64,000 nucleotides of DNA from UBA9732 sp963599445 (GCA_963599445.1 CAVBWZ010000001.1:142988-206987), one strand, 5' to 3'; counted from the first letter of the stretch, positions 41,895-50,844 are shown. Notes: a model not told the origin generated them from the sequence alone. Translations and numbers: made by a program.

Positions 41895-42526
41895 TGCTCA
41901 TAGGTCTTGTCGGCAAGAGCTGCAGCGGAAAGAACTACGTTGGTGCCCTGCTTGAAAGGATGGGCTTTGAGGTCTTGGACCTTGACGTACTTGGACACGA
42001 GGGCCTCTCTGCGAATGCAGATGCGATAGAATCGGTCTTTGGACATGATGTCATGGTCGTGGAGGATGGCGTCCTGCGCGTTTCAAGGAAGGCCCTTTCG
42101 AGAAAGGTGTTCGACGACCCGTCTCTTCGTAAGGCCTTGGAGGACATTCTGTACCCTTGGATGGAAAGGTGTATCCTTGGGCGTGAGGCTCTCTGTAGCG
42201 GCTGTGTGTTGGTGTTGAATGGGGCGCTCCTTCATAGGGCAGGCATGGACCGTCTTTGCAAGGCTGTGATATATGTCGATGCTCCATATGAAGTTAGGCT
42301 CAAACGGGCCTTGGAGCGGGATGGTGTTTCAAGAGAGGCTTTCCAAAAGCGTGAGGCCGCTCAAGAGGATGTGGATTTCCGTAGCAATGCCTATGCCTGT
42401 CCTGTGTTTGTGGTGGAAAACGACTTTGGCACGGAAAAGAGAGAACTCAATCGACAAATCGTGGATATATGTGATAGAATCGGAATCACTGATATCAAGG
42501 GGAATGAGGACCATGAAGAAGAATAA
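41894..42526 (+). CDS. coaE: Dephospho-CoA kinase
   Basis: 210 residues. CoaE adds the 3'-phosphate to dephospho-CoA, the last step of CoA synthesis. The P-loop is MLIGLVGKSCSGKN: the GxxxxGK core is kept, but the usual S/T after the lysine is Asn, which is unusual for this family. LDLDVLGHE takes the place of the usual DADxxxH motif, and YVDAPYEVRLKRALERDGVS is the lid region. The C-terminus ends in acidic residues. The ATG overlaps the polA stop by one base; polA-coaE adjacency is common. The next gene starts inside its 3' end. Confidence 0.82.
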   Translation: MLIGLVGKSCSGKNYVGALLERMGFEVLDLDVLGHEGLSANADAIESVFGHDVMVVEDGVLRVSRKALSRKVFDDPSLRKALEDILYPWMERCILGREALCSGCVLVLNGALLHRAGMDRLCKAVIYVDAPYEVRLKRALERDGVSREAFQKREAAQEDVDFRSNAYACPVFVVENDFGTEKRELNRQIVDICDRIGITDIKGNEDHEEE

Positions 42527-43688
42527 AATCATTCTGCTTACTGTTTTGATAATGCTCGTGCTTTACTGCGGCGCTGTGGTTTTCGTCACAAAGCCAGACA
42601 CTTTCGCATTCAGCGGAATCCTTGGGGACTACAACACCATATCCGGTACGAATAAGGCCCAGCTGATGGAAGAGGTCGGAGATATGATCGATGAAAAGAT
42701 CGATGCCGCCGTGAACGACCGCATAGTACCTTATGTGGACTCTTCCGTAGATGCTGCAGTCGATTCCGTAGCTGACTCGGTAGTAGATTCCGTGGCATCG
42801 CAGGTCGATGAGAAGATCAACGCTCAGGTTGCAAAGGCCTTCGAGGCTCTTGAAACCAAGCTTTCGTCCGAGAAGGATGCTCTTGTAAACCAGTTGATGG
42901 CTCAGGTAAATGCCTCCTCGATGGTTGAGGAGACCGTCGCCTCCTCCTATGTGGACCCTGCGGACTATGTTGACACGCTCCTTCCAGAGCTTGTCCCTGC
43001 TGTCGTCGCAGAGCTTGAGAAGAACCTTGATGCATATGCTCCTTACATAGTGAAGGCACTTGTTCCAGAGCTTCTTACATACGAGGACGCTTTGGCTATG
43101 GATATGTATTCGAACTACAGGGACACCCTTATTGCCGACATCACTCCTGAAATCGTCCTAGGCATAATGGATAGGCTTGAAGGCGAAGTTTTCACGTTCG
43201 TTGGCTCCGTTCCAAACGTTCCTGCCATGGCGGACAGCGTGAAGGTCGTGGTCAACGTGAAGTCCTCCGAACCAGTGGCTGATGCCTCGAACGGAGAGGC
43301 CGTTGTGCTTCCTCTTCTCACAGAGGAGAAGCCTGTCGTGGTAGATATGCCAGCGGTTCCTGAAACCATCGTTGATGTGGACGCTGTCGTTGCAGAGCTT
43401 GAGAAGAACCTCTCTTCATACGCTCCATACGTTGCAGATGCAGTGCTTCCTGAGCTTGAGAAGGATCTTGAAAAGTACCTTCCATACATCGTGGATGCTG
43501 TTCTCAAGGCAATGCCTGAACAGGAACCTGTTCAGGAGCAGGCTGCTGAGACCGCTGAGGTCGCTCCTGAAGAGGTCGTGGAAGAGGCTGTTGAGACTGA
43601 ACCAATGACAACCAGCGAGTATGATGCCATTAGAGAGGAGACCCGCAGGACGGAGATTGAGAATATACTCTCCCAGTTGCAAGACTAA
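42513..43688 (+). CDS. Membrane-anchored protein with long repetitive acidic helices
   Basis: 391 residues. One N-terminal membrane anchor (IILLTVLIMLVLYCGAVVFV), then an acidic, Ala/Val/Asp/Glu-rich helical body with repeats: DSSVDAAVDSVADSVVDSVA, VVAELEKNLDAYAPYIVKAL and VVAELEKNLSSYAPYVADAV are near-copies about 165 residues apart. The C-terminal ~50 residues are very acidic (EQEPVQEQAAETAEVAPEEV). No known domain. It may be a periplasmic spacer or scaffold. The ATG at 42513 lies inside coaE (14-base overlap) after GAGG, and a terminator follows at 43713. Confidence 0.6.
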   Translation: MKKNKIILLTVLIMLVLYCGAVVFVTKPDTFAFSGILGDYNTISGTNKAQLMEEVGDMIDEKIDAAVNDRIVPYVDSSVDAAVDSVADSVVDSVASQVDEKINAQVAKAFEALETKLSSEKDALVNQLMAQVNASSMVEETVASSYVDPADYVDTLLPELVPAVVAELEKNLDAYAPYIVKALVPELLTYEDALAMDMYSNYRDTLIADITPEIVLGIMDRLEGEVFTFVGSVPNVPAMADSVKVVVNVKSSEPVADASNGEAVVLPLLTEEKPVVVDMPAVPETIVDVDAVVAELEKNLSSYAPYVADAVLPELEKDLEKYLPYIVDAVLKAMPEQEPVQEQAAETAEVAPEEVVEEAVETEPMTTSEYDAIREETRRTEIENILSQLQD

Positions 43689-43712
43689 AAGCTTAGGTTT
43701 GCTTTTGTGATG

Positions 43713-43742
43713 AACACGGCTCGGAAGGGCCGTGTTTTTTTG
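43713..43742 (+). terminator. Rho-independent terminator of the polA-coaE cluster
   Basis: AACACGGC (43713-43720) pairs with GCCGTGTT (43729-43736), followed by a run of T. Confidence 0.9.
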
Positions 43743-43781
43743 TGAGTCCTTGGAGAATCATCCTGAATTTGGAAAAAATGA

Positions 43782-43851
43782 TTTTCAGGATGAAAAAATC
43801 ATCCGGAATTTTCAAAATTCATTTTTCAGGATGAAAAAATGCATCCGGAAT
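43782..43851. repeat. Direct repeat pair in a convergent intergenic gap
   Basis: TTTTCAGGATGAAAAAAT followed by CATCCGGAAT occurs at 43782-43809 and again, with one extra G, at 43823-43851. An inverted relative, ATCATCCTGAA, lies just upstream near 43758. Each unit can fold on itself (GGATG with CATCC). Confidence 0.7.
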
Positions 43852-43877
43852 CACGAAGAATCAAAAAAACGTTGGGT

Positions 43878-44930
43878 TCAGTTTGGGTCCGTAAGGATGC
43901 GGTAGTCGCCGTCAAGGGTGCGGATCTTCCAAGAACCCTTGTCCGTAGCAGGCGCTTCTTCTATGTATGAGCCGCAGAGTGGAACCTTGCCACCTCCTTG
44001 TGGGAGGTCTGCACAATAGAGCGGCATTGCAAGGCCTGAAAGACGCCTGCGTAGCTCCTGCTCTATGGCAAGTCCTCTTTTGAGGGGGACTCTGAAGTCT
44101 GCTGTTCCAGTAACCATGTCGCCTTGGAAGAGGTAGTATGGCTTTATTCTGTTGAAAAGAAGACTGTTGCACAGCTCTTCAAGGGTATCGGCATTGTCGT
44201 TGACGCCTCTTAGAAGCACCGTTTGGTTGAGAGCCGGGATTCCCGCATTCACGAAGCGGGAGACTGCCATTATGCTTTCCTCCGTGATCTCTCGTGGATG
44301 ATTGAACTGGGTCAATAGATAGAACGGTGCCGTATTGTGTTTCTTGAGCATTGCAACGAGCCTGTCGTCCATTCGCGTTGGCTGCGACACCAGATAGCGT
44401 GTGCATATCCTTATTATCAAGTGTGGGCTTGCTTTTCTGAAAGTGCCTATCATGAAGTCAAGTTGGTCGTTGGAGAGGGTTAGAGGGTCGCCTCCAGTTA
44501 CAAGCATCTCCTTCACTTCAGGGTGGCTTGCAAGGTATGTGGCGGTTTCAAGGATATCGGACTTGGAGGCGGGGCCCATCATGTTGCCCGTGAAGCGACG
44601 GCGAAAGCAATGACGGCAGTACATTGGGCATATGTCGGTGGCGAGGAAGGCCACGCGGTTGCCGTAGCGGTGGATCAGGCGTTGGCCTTTGCTGTGGGGG
44701 ACCTCTGCAAGAGGGTCGTCGGACTCGGTTTCGAGGGCTTGGTTCTCCTTTGCCGTTGGTACGACTTGGCGCCTAAGTGGGTCGTGCGGGTCGTGCGGGT
44801 CGATGAGTCCAGCGTAGTGAGCGGTTATCCTAAGTGGAACGCTGATTGGGCTTTCCTTCCATGCGAGCTCTTCCTTGGTGAGTTCAAGGATTGTGCCTAG
44901 TTGCTCCATTGAAGTGATTTCTTGTGCCAT
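43878..44930 (-). CDS. epmB: EF-P lysine 2,3-aminomutase (KamA-like radical SAM enzyme)
   Basis: 350 residues. The radical SAM cysteine motif is CPMYCRHCFRRR; VTGGDPLTLSNDQL, RICTRYLVSQPTRM and the C-terminal PLP-lysine segment PQGGGKVPL complete the lysine 2,3-aminomutase family pattern. The short length and the efp and epmA neighbours identify it as the EpmB type that makes (R)-beta-lysine for EF-P, rather than a fermentation enzyme. It lies 107 bases downstream of efp, separated by a terminator, so readthrough or its own promoter is needed. E. coli EpmC (hydroxylase) is not seen. Confidence 0.87.
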   Translation of the reverse strand: MAQEITSMEQLGTILELTKEELAWKESPISVPLRITAHYAGLIDPHDPHDPLRRQVVPTAKENQALETESDDPLAEVPHSKGQRLIHRYGNRVAFLATDICPMYCRHCFRRRFTGNMMGPASKSDILETATYLASHPEVKEMLVTGGDPLTLSNDQLDFMIGTFRKASPHLIIRICTRYLVSQPTRMDDRLVAMLKKHNTAPFYLLTQFNHPREITEESIMAVSRFVNAGIPALNQTVLLRGVNDNADTLEELCNSLLFNRIKPYYLFQGDMVTGTADFRVPLKRGLAIEQELRRRLSGLAMPLYCADLPQGGGKVPLCGSYIEEAPATDKGSWKIRTLDGDYRILTDPN

Positions 44931-44980
44931 TGCGATGCCTCGTATGCGCTTCTATCTTCGCGTTTCTATTTTCGTAAGGC

Positions 44981-45012
44981 AAAAAACAAGGCTGCCGCTT
45001 GCGCAACAGCCT
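44981..45012 (-). terminator. Rho-independent terminator after efp
   Basis: On the minus strand AGGCTGTTGC, tetraloop GCAA, GCGGCAGCCT form a 10-bp stem with two G-U pairs, followed by TGTTTTTT. It separates efp from epmB. Confidence 0.88.
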
Positions 45013-45037
45013 GTGCTTTGTGGATGATTCCTGAACG

Positions 45038-45601
45038 TCAGTTGTTGACTCTTTCAAGATACTCCTTGGTCTCTGTGTTGACGCGGATCTTCTCACCCTG
45101 CTTGATGAAGATTGGAACTCTGACTCTGAGACCTGTCTCTGTAGTGACGTACTTGGTTGCGCCCTGGACGGTGTCGCCCTTGATGGCTTCCTCTGCCTCC
45201 GCTACGAGGAATACGACCTTGGATGGAATCTGAATGTCAAGGACATCGTCTCCATAGACTGTGCAGCGGTACGTCTCTCCGTCCTTCATGAGGTATTGGT
45301 AGTCTGGGAAGTTTGCCATTGGAACCTCGAACTGGTCGTAGGTGTCGACGTTCATCATGTGGAAGTTCTCACCGTCGTTGTACATATACTGGAAATCCAT
45401 CATCTCAACGTTGATGTCCTCTGCATTGTCCTGGCTCTTCATCGTCTCCTGGAGGACCTGGCCTGTCGATGGGCTCTTGAGCTTGAGTCTTACGAATGCA
45501 GAACCCTTTCCTGGGTTGACGAATTCACGGTCAATGCAGATGAACGGCTGACCCTTGATGAGCAGCGCTGTACCTTTGTCGATCTGTCCAGCTTTTATCA
45601 T
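45038..45601 (-). CDS. efp: Elongation factor P
   Basis: 187 residues with the three-domain EF-P layout. The tip of domain I is VNPGKGSAFVR, with Lys32 at the position that receives beta-lysine; the downstream KSPSTGQVLQETMKS and the C-terminal TETGLRVRVPIFIKQGEKIR are conserved. EF-P rescues ribosomes stalled at polyproline. Because the loop has Lys, and epmA and epmB flank the gene, this EF-P is of the beta-lysylated type. The ATG at 45601 follows AGGTGATTAAGTT on the minus strand. Confidence 0.96.
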   Translation of the reverse strand: MIKAGQIDKGTALLIKGQPFICIDREFVNPGKGSAFVRLKLKSPSTGQVLQETMKSQDNAEDINVEMMDFQYMYNDGENFHMMNVDTYDQFEVPMANFPDYQYLMKDGETYRCTVYGDDVLDIQIPSKVVFLVAEAEEAIKGDTVQGATKYVTTETGLRVRVPIFIKQGEKIRVNTETKEYLERVNN

Positions 45602-45707
45602 AACTTAATCACCTCTTGTGTATGAATGAGTTTACACTAGCTTTGCATCTATCTCGATAGTGCAGTTCATAATATCATTTATCTGTAGGCTTTACAAGGG
45701 GAAGGGT

Positions 45708-46745
45708 TCATTGGAAGGGGAACAGCAGTACATCGTCTATGTCGCATCTTCTGGTCTCCACCATGAGAAGACGATCCAGTCCAATTGCGACACCGGAGCA
45801 CTTGGGGAAGCTTTCGAAGATGTCTGCAAAGGAGTCGTCCGCATCGGGGATGACCTTGCCGTTCCGGGACCTGAGCTCCACAAGCTTGTTGTACTCCTCC
45901 TTGTAGTAGGCCCTTACCGTCTCCACATCCCGCTCCTCAAGGTAGCAGTTGGCCACCTCCATTCCGTTTATGTACAGCTCCCAGCGACGTCTGTAGTTGC
46001 CGTTGCGTTGGGCAAGGCATTCTATCTGCTTTGGATAGTCTACAAGACATACGGGATGGTCCTTTGGAAGGTTGGGTTCCACGAAGTTTATGAAGATTCT
46101 GTTGAATGTGTCGTCCCAGCTTTCAGGTCCAGGTATGTAGAGCCCCAGTCTTTGTGCCTGCTCTCGCAGGTCCTTTGGATTCTGCAGCTCGTCAAGATCC
46201 GTCATCCCTGCGTCCGTGATGTTGGTGTACTGCGGCATAGTGTAGCGCATTACTGCATCCTTAACGGACAGAATCTCGAAATTTTCAAGTACGCTTTGTG
46301 GACAGCCAGGGAGGGCTGTCTCCCTTATGAAGTTCTGCGTCAATGCTATGGAATCGACTTCGTCGTAGCCAACGGTGTAGTATTCGAGCATGGAGAACTC
46401 CGGGTTATGGATCTCCCCTATCTGCTCGCAGTTCCTGAAGCATTTTGAAATCTGGTATATGGAGCCGCTTCCATCTGCGATGAGCCTTTTCATGAAGACC
46501 TCGGGGGATGGTATGAGGTACATTTCACGGCTTCCTTCGAACTCGTTCATGAATGTGGTTGCAAAGTCGTCTATGGTGGCTTCTGGAATGAGGTCCGGCG
46601 AAAGGGTGGGGGTCTCAACTTCCACATAGCCACGCTGGTCGAAGAATCCTCTTATGGAACCGTAGAGAAGGCTTCTGTCTTTTGCGGCCTTAAGCAAATC
46701 TTTCATGCTTCTATGATTCATCTTTCCTTCAATGTCATGTGCCAT
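45708..46745 (-). CDS. epmA: EF-P beta-lysine ligase (PoxA/GenX, EpmA)
   Basis: 345 residues, a class II lysyl-tRNA synthetase catalytic core without the anticodon-binding domain. Motif 1 region FFDQRGYVEVETPTLSP, motif 2 region FRNCEQIGEIHNPEFSMLEY and motif 3 region GVAIGLDRLLMV are intact. EpmA attaches (R)-beta-lysine to the EF-P lysine. The start may be 46745 or the inner ATG at 46721 (MNHRSM), which has AAGGA close by. It is upstream of efp on the same strand by 106 bases, so epmA-efp-epmB form one leftward locus, divergent from mnmE. Confidence 0.92.
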   Translation of the reverse strand: MAHDIEGKMNHRSMKDLLKAAKDRSLLYGSIRGFFDQRGYVEVETPTLSPDLIPEATIDDFATTFMNEFEGSREMYLIPSPEVFMKRLIADGSGSIYQISKCFRNCEQIGEIHNPEFSMLEYYTVGYDEVDSIALTQNFIRETALPGCPQSVLENFEILSVKDAVMRYTMPQYTNITDAGMTDLDELQNPKDLREQAQRLGLYIPGPESWDDTFNRIFINFVEPNLPKDHPVCLVDYPKQIECLAQRNGNYRRRWELYINGMEVANCYLEERDVETVRAYYKEEYNKLVELRSRNGKVIPDADDSFADIFESFPKCSGVAIGLDRLLMVETRRCDIDDVLLFPFQ

Positions 46746-46818
46746 AGCCCAATATTAGTCGTTTGTTCTTGTGTATGGAAGTAGCCAACGCAAGGGCAAA
46801 TCGCTATACTTCCAAGCT

Positions 46819-48273
46819 ATGGAAGCCTCTGTGAAATCATACGATACGAACGACATCATCTACGCCCTTGCAACTGCATGGGGCAAAAGCGCAATAGCGG
46901 TCGTACGTGTGAGCGGCGACGGCTGCATAGAGGCTTTGTCCAAGGCGTTTTCGAATTCCAGACGACTCAAGTCCTCCAAGACCAACGCGGCTGTGTACGG
47001 AAGGCTTGTGGATCCAAGGGATGGCCTTCCAATAGACGATGTGGTTGTGACGGTATATCGTGATGGCCACGGCTACACGGGGGAGGAGGCCCTTGAAGTC
47101 TCCTGCCACGGTGGACTTCAGGTGGTGCGTGCGGTGCTCTCCCTCATGGAGGGCCTTGGTTTCAGAAAAGCCCTTGCCGGAGAGTTCACACTACGCGCAT
47201 TCCTTCATGGAAAGATGGATCTTACCAGAGCCGAGGCCGTTGAGGAGCTCATAGACAGCAAAGGGCGCACGGGACAAACGATGGCTCTGAACAGACTCAA
47301 TGGTTCTCTTTTCAAGGCTATATCCCATATAAAGGATATCCTTGTTGGGGTGATGAGCACCATTGAAGTCCAGCTTGACTACTCGGAGGACGAGATTGGA
47401 GAGGACCTTTCCTTTCCGTTTCAAGAGCTTGAGAAAGCCATTGATGCCGTAGGTAGGATAAAGGCCACATACAATGCAGGAAGGTTGTACTCCCAAGGTG
47501 CAAGGGTAGTCCTTGCCGGCCCGACCAATGCAGGCAAGAGCTCCCTTTTCAACTACTTCCTCAAGGAGGAGCGTTCCATAGTAAGCTCCGTAGAGGGGAC
47601 GACGAGGGATTTCATAGAAGCACAGTGCACGATAGACGGCATTCCTGTAAGGCTCTATGATACAGCTGGATTCAGAGACCTTTCCCAGAAGACTGGAGAC
47701 GGAGATGCCGGTGGACAGGATGGCATAGAAGCCCAGGGAATGGAGCGTTCCAGAAGTCTCCTTGAAGCTGCCGATATAATCCTCTACATGGTTGGACCTG
47801 ATGAGGTTGGCTCTGACGGCGAAGCAAGCGAAGCTTTGTATGAAACGTTGGATACAGAGCTTGCAAACGACCCGCGTTGCATAGTGGTGTACAGCAAGGC
47901 TGACCTCTTGCAAAATACGCAAAGAGAAACCTTCAAAGACTCAAATCATGGATGCGCAGCGGTGTTGGTTTCAGTTGTCACGGGGCAGGGCTTTCAGGAC
48001 TTGTGCAATGAGATATCAAGGCGCCTGACTCTGGACGTGCAGGTTCAGGGAGACGACGGCCTTGTGATAGAAAGCGAAAGGCAGAAGACTGACCTTGAAA
48101 GGTGTCAGAACGCCCTTGATTCTGCAATGATGGCCGCAAAGCACGATGTACCTCTTGATATCGTATCAATGGACATTCAAGAGGCCATTGAGGCGTTGGG
48201 TGAGATTACAGGTGAAGTCACTACTGACGACATCCTTGACAGGATTTTTGGAACCTTCTGCGTTGGAAAATGA
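46819..48273 (+). CDS. mnmE: tRNA modification GTPase MnmE
   Basis: 484 residues from 46819 (MEASVKSYDTNDIIYALATA). The N-terminal folate-binding domain has VVRVSGDG and GEFTLRAFLHGKMDL; the inserted G domain has G1 GPTNAGKSS, G2 EGTTRDF, G3 DTAG and G4 as YSKAD instead of NKxD; the C-terminus ends FCVGK, matching the C(I/V)GK box. With MnmG it makes cmnm5U34 in tRNA. There is no Shine-Dalgarno; TATACT at 46805-46810 would start the transcript almost at the ATG, so translation may be leaderless, or begin at the GTG at 46831. First gene of mnmE-mnmG-rsmG. Confidence 0.95.
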   Translation: MEASVKSYDTNDIIYALATAWGKSAIAVVRVSGDGCIEALSKAFSNSRRLKSSKTNAAVYGRLVDPRDGLPIDDVVVTVYRDGHGYTGEEALEVSCHGGLQVVRAVLSLMEGLGFRKALAGEFTLRAFLHGKMDLTRAEAVEELIDSKGRTGQTMALNRLNGSLFKAISHIKDILVGVMSTIEVQLDYSEDEIGEDLSFPFQELEKAIDAVGRIKATYNAGRLYSQGARVVLAGPTNAGKSSLFNYFLKEERSIVSSVEGTTRDFIEAQCTIDGIPVRLYDTAGFRDLSQKTGDGDAGGQDGIEAQGMERSRSLLEAADIILYMVGPDEVGSDGEASEALYETLDTELANDPRCIVVYSKADLLQNTQRETFKDSNHGCAAVLVSVVTGQGFQDLCNEISRRLTLDVQVQGDDGLVIESERQKTDLERCQNALDSAMMAAKHDVPLDIVSMDIQEAIEALGEITGEVTTDDILDRIFGTFCVGK

Positions 48274-48309
48274 TTAGGAAAATGATTGAGGAAAGAGTGA
48301 GCGTGAGAT

Positions 48310-50115
48310 ATGGACTATGATGTTGTAGTTGTTGGTGGTGGACATGCCGGGATAGAGGCGTGCCTTGCGTGCGCCAGGATTGGATTCAAGACCCTGCTCG
48401 TCACCCAAAGCCTTGACGCCATTGGGCGGCTTTCGTGCAACCCCGCCGTTGGAGGACTTGCCAAAGGCAACCTAGTAAGGGAGACCGATGCCCTTGGCGG
48501 TCAGATGGGACTTCTCATAGACAGCACCATGATACAGTTCCGAATCCTCAACAGAAGAAGGGGGCCCGCGGTCCAGGCTCCAAGGGCGCAGGCCGACAAG
48601 TTTTCGTATTCAAGACTTGCAAAGGAGACTTTGGAGAACCAGGACAACCTTGAACTTTTCATGGATACCGTTGTGGACATCCTCACCCAGGATGATGGAA
48701 GCGGCATTCCAAAGGCCTGCGGAGTCCTTACCCAGAGGGGGATTTCGATTTCCTCTAGGGCTGTGGTCCTTACGACAGGGACGTTCATGGATGGACGTAT
48801 CTTCATTGGAGAGTACGACCACAGCGCAGGAAGACTTGGAGAGGAGGCTGCCATTGGACTTGGAGATGCCCTAAGGAAAAAAGGCTTCAACGTCGGAAGG
48901 CTCAAGACGGGAACTCCTGCCAGAATAAAAGCCTCCAGCCTCCACTGCGAGGAGATGGAGCGTCAGTACGGAGATGATGAGGTCGTTCCGTTCAGCTTCA
49001 TGCATGAGACCATAGACAGGCCTTCCATCCCATGCTGGATAACGTATACGAACGAGAGAACGCATGACATAATCCGCGCCAATATGCATAGGTCTCCGCT
49101 TTATGGTGGAAAGATCGTGGGCAAGGGCCCTAGATACTGCCCGTCCATAGAGGACAAGGTTGTCAGGTTCCCGGAAAGGGACAGACACCAGATATTCGTG
49201 GAGCCTGAGGGCATTGGAACGCAGGAGATGTACCTCAACGGTCTTTCCACTTCACTCCCGGAAGACGTGCAGCATGACATAATCCACTCCATAGCAGGGC
49301 TTGAGGATGCTGTGATAATGCGTCCTGCATATGCCGTGGAGTACGATTACCTAGACCCCCAGCAGTTGAAGCTCTCGCTTGAATCCAAGTTGATTGACGG
49401 TCTTTTCGTAGCAGGGCAGACCAATGGAACCAGCGGCTACGAAGAGGCTGCATGTCAGGGGCTCATGGCTGGAATAAACGCCTGTCAGAAACTCAAAGGC
49501 GAGAACCCTCTAGTCCTTGACAGGACGGAGGCGTACATAGGAGTCCTCATAGACGACCTTGTGACCAAGGGGACCAAGGAACCATACAGGATGTTCACAA
49601 GCCGCGCCGAGTACAGGCTGAACCTACGCCATGACACCGCGGACGAAAGACTTACGAGAAAAGGTCATGAAGTTGGCCTTTCAACTGACGAACGCCTTGG
49701 ACTGTTGGAGAAGAAAGCAGAGCAGATCGAGAGCCTTCAGGACCTCATAAGACATCGTGGATTCCAAGGAGTGAACGCTTTGGACAGCCTGAAGAGGCCA
49801 GAGGTCACCATGGATGAACTTGAGACGACCATTCCTGAGATTGGCGAGTATCCAAAGAGCGTAAGGCTTCAGCTTGAGCTCAAAGTCAAGTACGATGGGT
49901 ACATAAAGCGCCAGGACAAGCAGGTGGACAGGTTCGCAAAGCTGGAGGGCATACGCATACCTGAGGATTTCGACTACGATGCCGTTGAAGGTATATCCGC
50001 TGAGTCTAGGGAGAAGTTCAAGCTTGTAAGGCCTTCGTCCTTGGGACAGGCTTCAAGGATATCGGGTGTGAGGGTTAGCGACATAACGGTTCTTCTCGTG
50101 TATTTGAAGAAGTGA
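48310..50115 (+). CDS. mnmG: tRNA uridine-5-carboxymethylaminomethyl modification enzyme MnmG (GidA)
   Basis: 601 residues. The FAD-binding Rossmann motif is VVGGGHAGIEACLACAR; the GidA signature GGLAKGNLVRETDALGGQMG, the NRRRGPAVQAPRAQAD segment, and the cysteine of PRYCPSIEDK plus AGQTNGTSGYEEAACQGLMA are all present. It partners MnmE in wobble uridine modification. Length is slightly short of the usual ~620-630 because of a compact C-terminal helical domain. It follows mnmE by 36 bases and precedes rsmG by 45 bases, a common bacterial order. Confidence 0.97.
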   Translation: MDYDVVVVGGGHAGIEACLACARIGFKTLLVTQSLDAIGRLSCNPAVGGLAKGNLVRETDALGGQMGLLIDSTMIQFRILNRRRGPAVQAPRAQADKFSYSRLAKETLENQDNLELFMDTVVDILTQDDGSGIPKACGVLTQRGISISSRAVVLTTGTFMDGRIFIGEYDHSAGRLGEEAAIGLGDALRKKGFNVGRLKTGTPARIKASSLHCEEMERQYGDDEVVPFSFMHETIDRPSIPCWITYTNERTHDIIRANMHRSPLYGGKIVGKGPRYCPSIEDKVVRFPERDRHQIFVEPEGIGTQEMYLNGLSTSLPEDVQHDIIHSIAGLEDAVIMRPAYAVEYDYLDPQQLKLSLESKLIDGLFVAGQTNGTSGYEEAACQGLMAGINACQKLKGENPLVLDRTEAYIGVLIDDLVTKGTKEPYRMFTSRAEYRLNLRHDTADERLTRKGHEVGLSTDERLGLLEKKAEQIESLQDLIRHRGFQGVNALDSLKRPEVTMDELETTIPEIGEYPKSVRLQLELKVKYDGYIKRQDKQVDRFAKLEGIRIPEDFDYDAVEGISAESREKFKLVRPSSLGQASRISGVRVSDITVLLVYLKK

Positions 50116-50136
50116 GTTTTGAAAGTTCCTCTTGAA
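50114..50136. repeat. Dispersed 23-bp repeat, copy 3
   Basis: GAGTTTTGAAAGTT-C-CTCTT followed by GAA, between the mnmG stop and the rsmG ribosome site. Confidence 0.6.
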
Positions 50137-50160
50137 AAGTGGTTTTGGTAAGGAGACGCA

Positions 50161-50844
50161 ATGGAAGCAGAGCTTAGAAGAATACTTGAGGAAGGAATCC
50201 ACGACATCATGCCTGATTGTAGCGCCGTTGAGCTTTCAGAGCTCTCCAACTCTCTTTCAAAACTCTATGACGAGATAATCATCTTCAATCCTGCATATGG
50301 TCTTGTGAACGCACAGGGACGTGAGCTTGTGGTCAAGCACCTGCTGGACTGCCTCGCACCTGCTCCAATCATACGGGAGGAGACCTCGTCGTTTGACATC
50401 GTAAAGGCCGCAGACCTAGGCTCAGGTGCGGGGCTTCCTGGACTTGTGCTTGCAAGTGCATTCCCAAAGTGGAACCTCTCCCTTGTCGAGCGCATGGGAA
50501 GACGTGCCGGATTCCTTAGGAACACATGCGCCGTGATGGGTCTTTCAAAAAACGTCCAAGTAGTGCAAAAGGACCTTTCAGAGGTACATAACAAATACAA
50601 TGTGGTAACTTTTAGGGCATTCAGACAGTTTAAGGACGTCGTTTTTGATCTTGATAGGATTCTCGAACCCAATGGAAAGGTCCTTGCGTACAAGAGCAGC
50701 GATGAGAACATCGAGGAGGAGCTTAGGTGTTTGGATGAGCATCTTCCCGGTGTGTTCGATGCCAAAACCGTTCAGTACGATGTTCCTTTCAGCTCCTCCA
50801 AGCGGCAGCTTCTTGTATTACATAAACAAGGTGAAACGGACTGA
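50161..50844 (+). CDS. rsmG: 16S rRNA m7G527 methyltransferase RsmG (GidB)
   Basis: 227 residues. The SAM-binding core is ADLGSGAGLPGLVLASAFPK with LVERMGRRAGFLRN and VVTFRAFRQFKDV, matching RsmG. It methylates G527 in the 530 loop of 16S rRNA. AAGGAGACGCA precedes the ATG. It follows mnmG as in many genomes; one copy of the dispersed 23-bp repeat sits in its leader. Confidence 0.93.
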   Translation: MEAELRRILEEGIHDIMPDCSAVELSELSNSLSKLYDEIIIFNPAYGLVNAQGRELVVKHLLDCLAPAPIIREETSSFDIVKAADLGSGAGLPGLVLASAFPKWNLSLVERMGRRAGFLRNTCAVMGLSKNVQVVQKDLSEVHNKYNVVTFRAFRQFKDVVFDLDRILEPNGKVLAYKSSDENIEEELRCLDEHLPGVFDAKTVQYDVPFSSSKRQLLVLHKQGETD

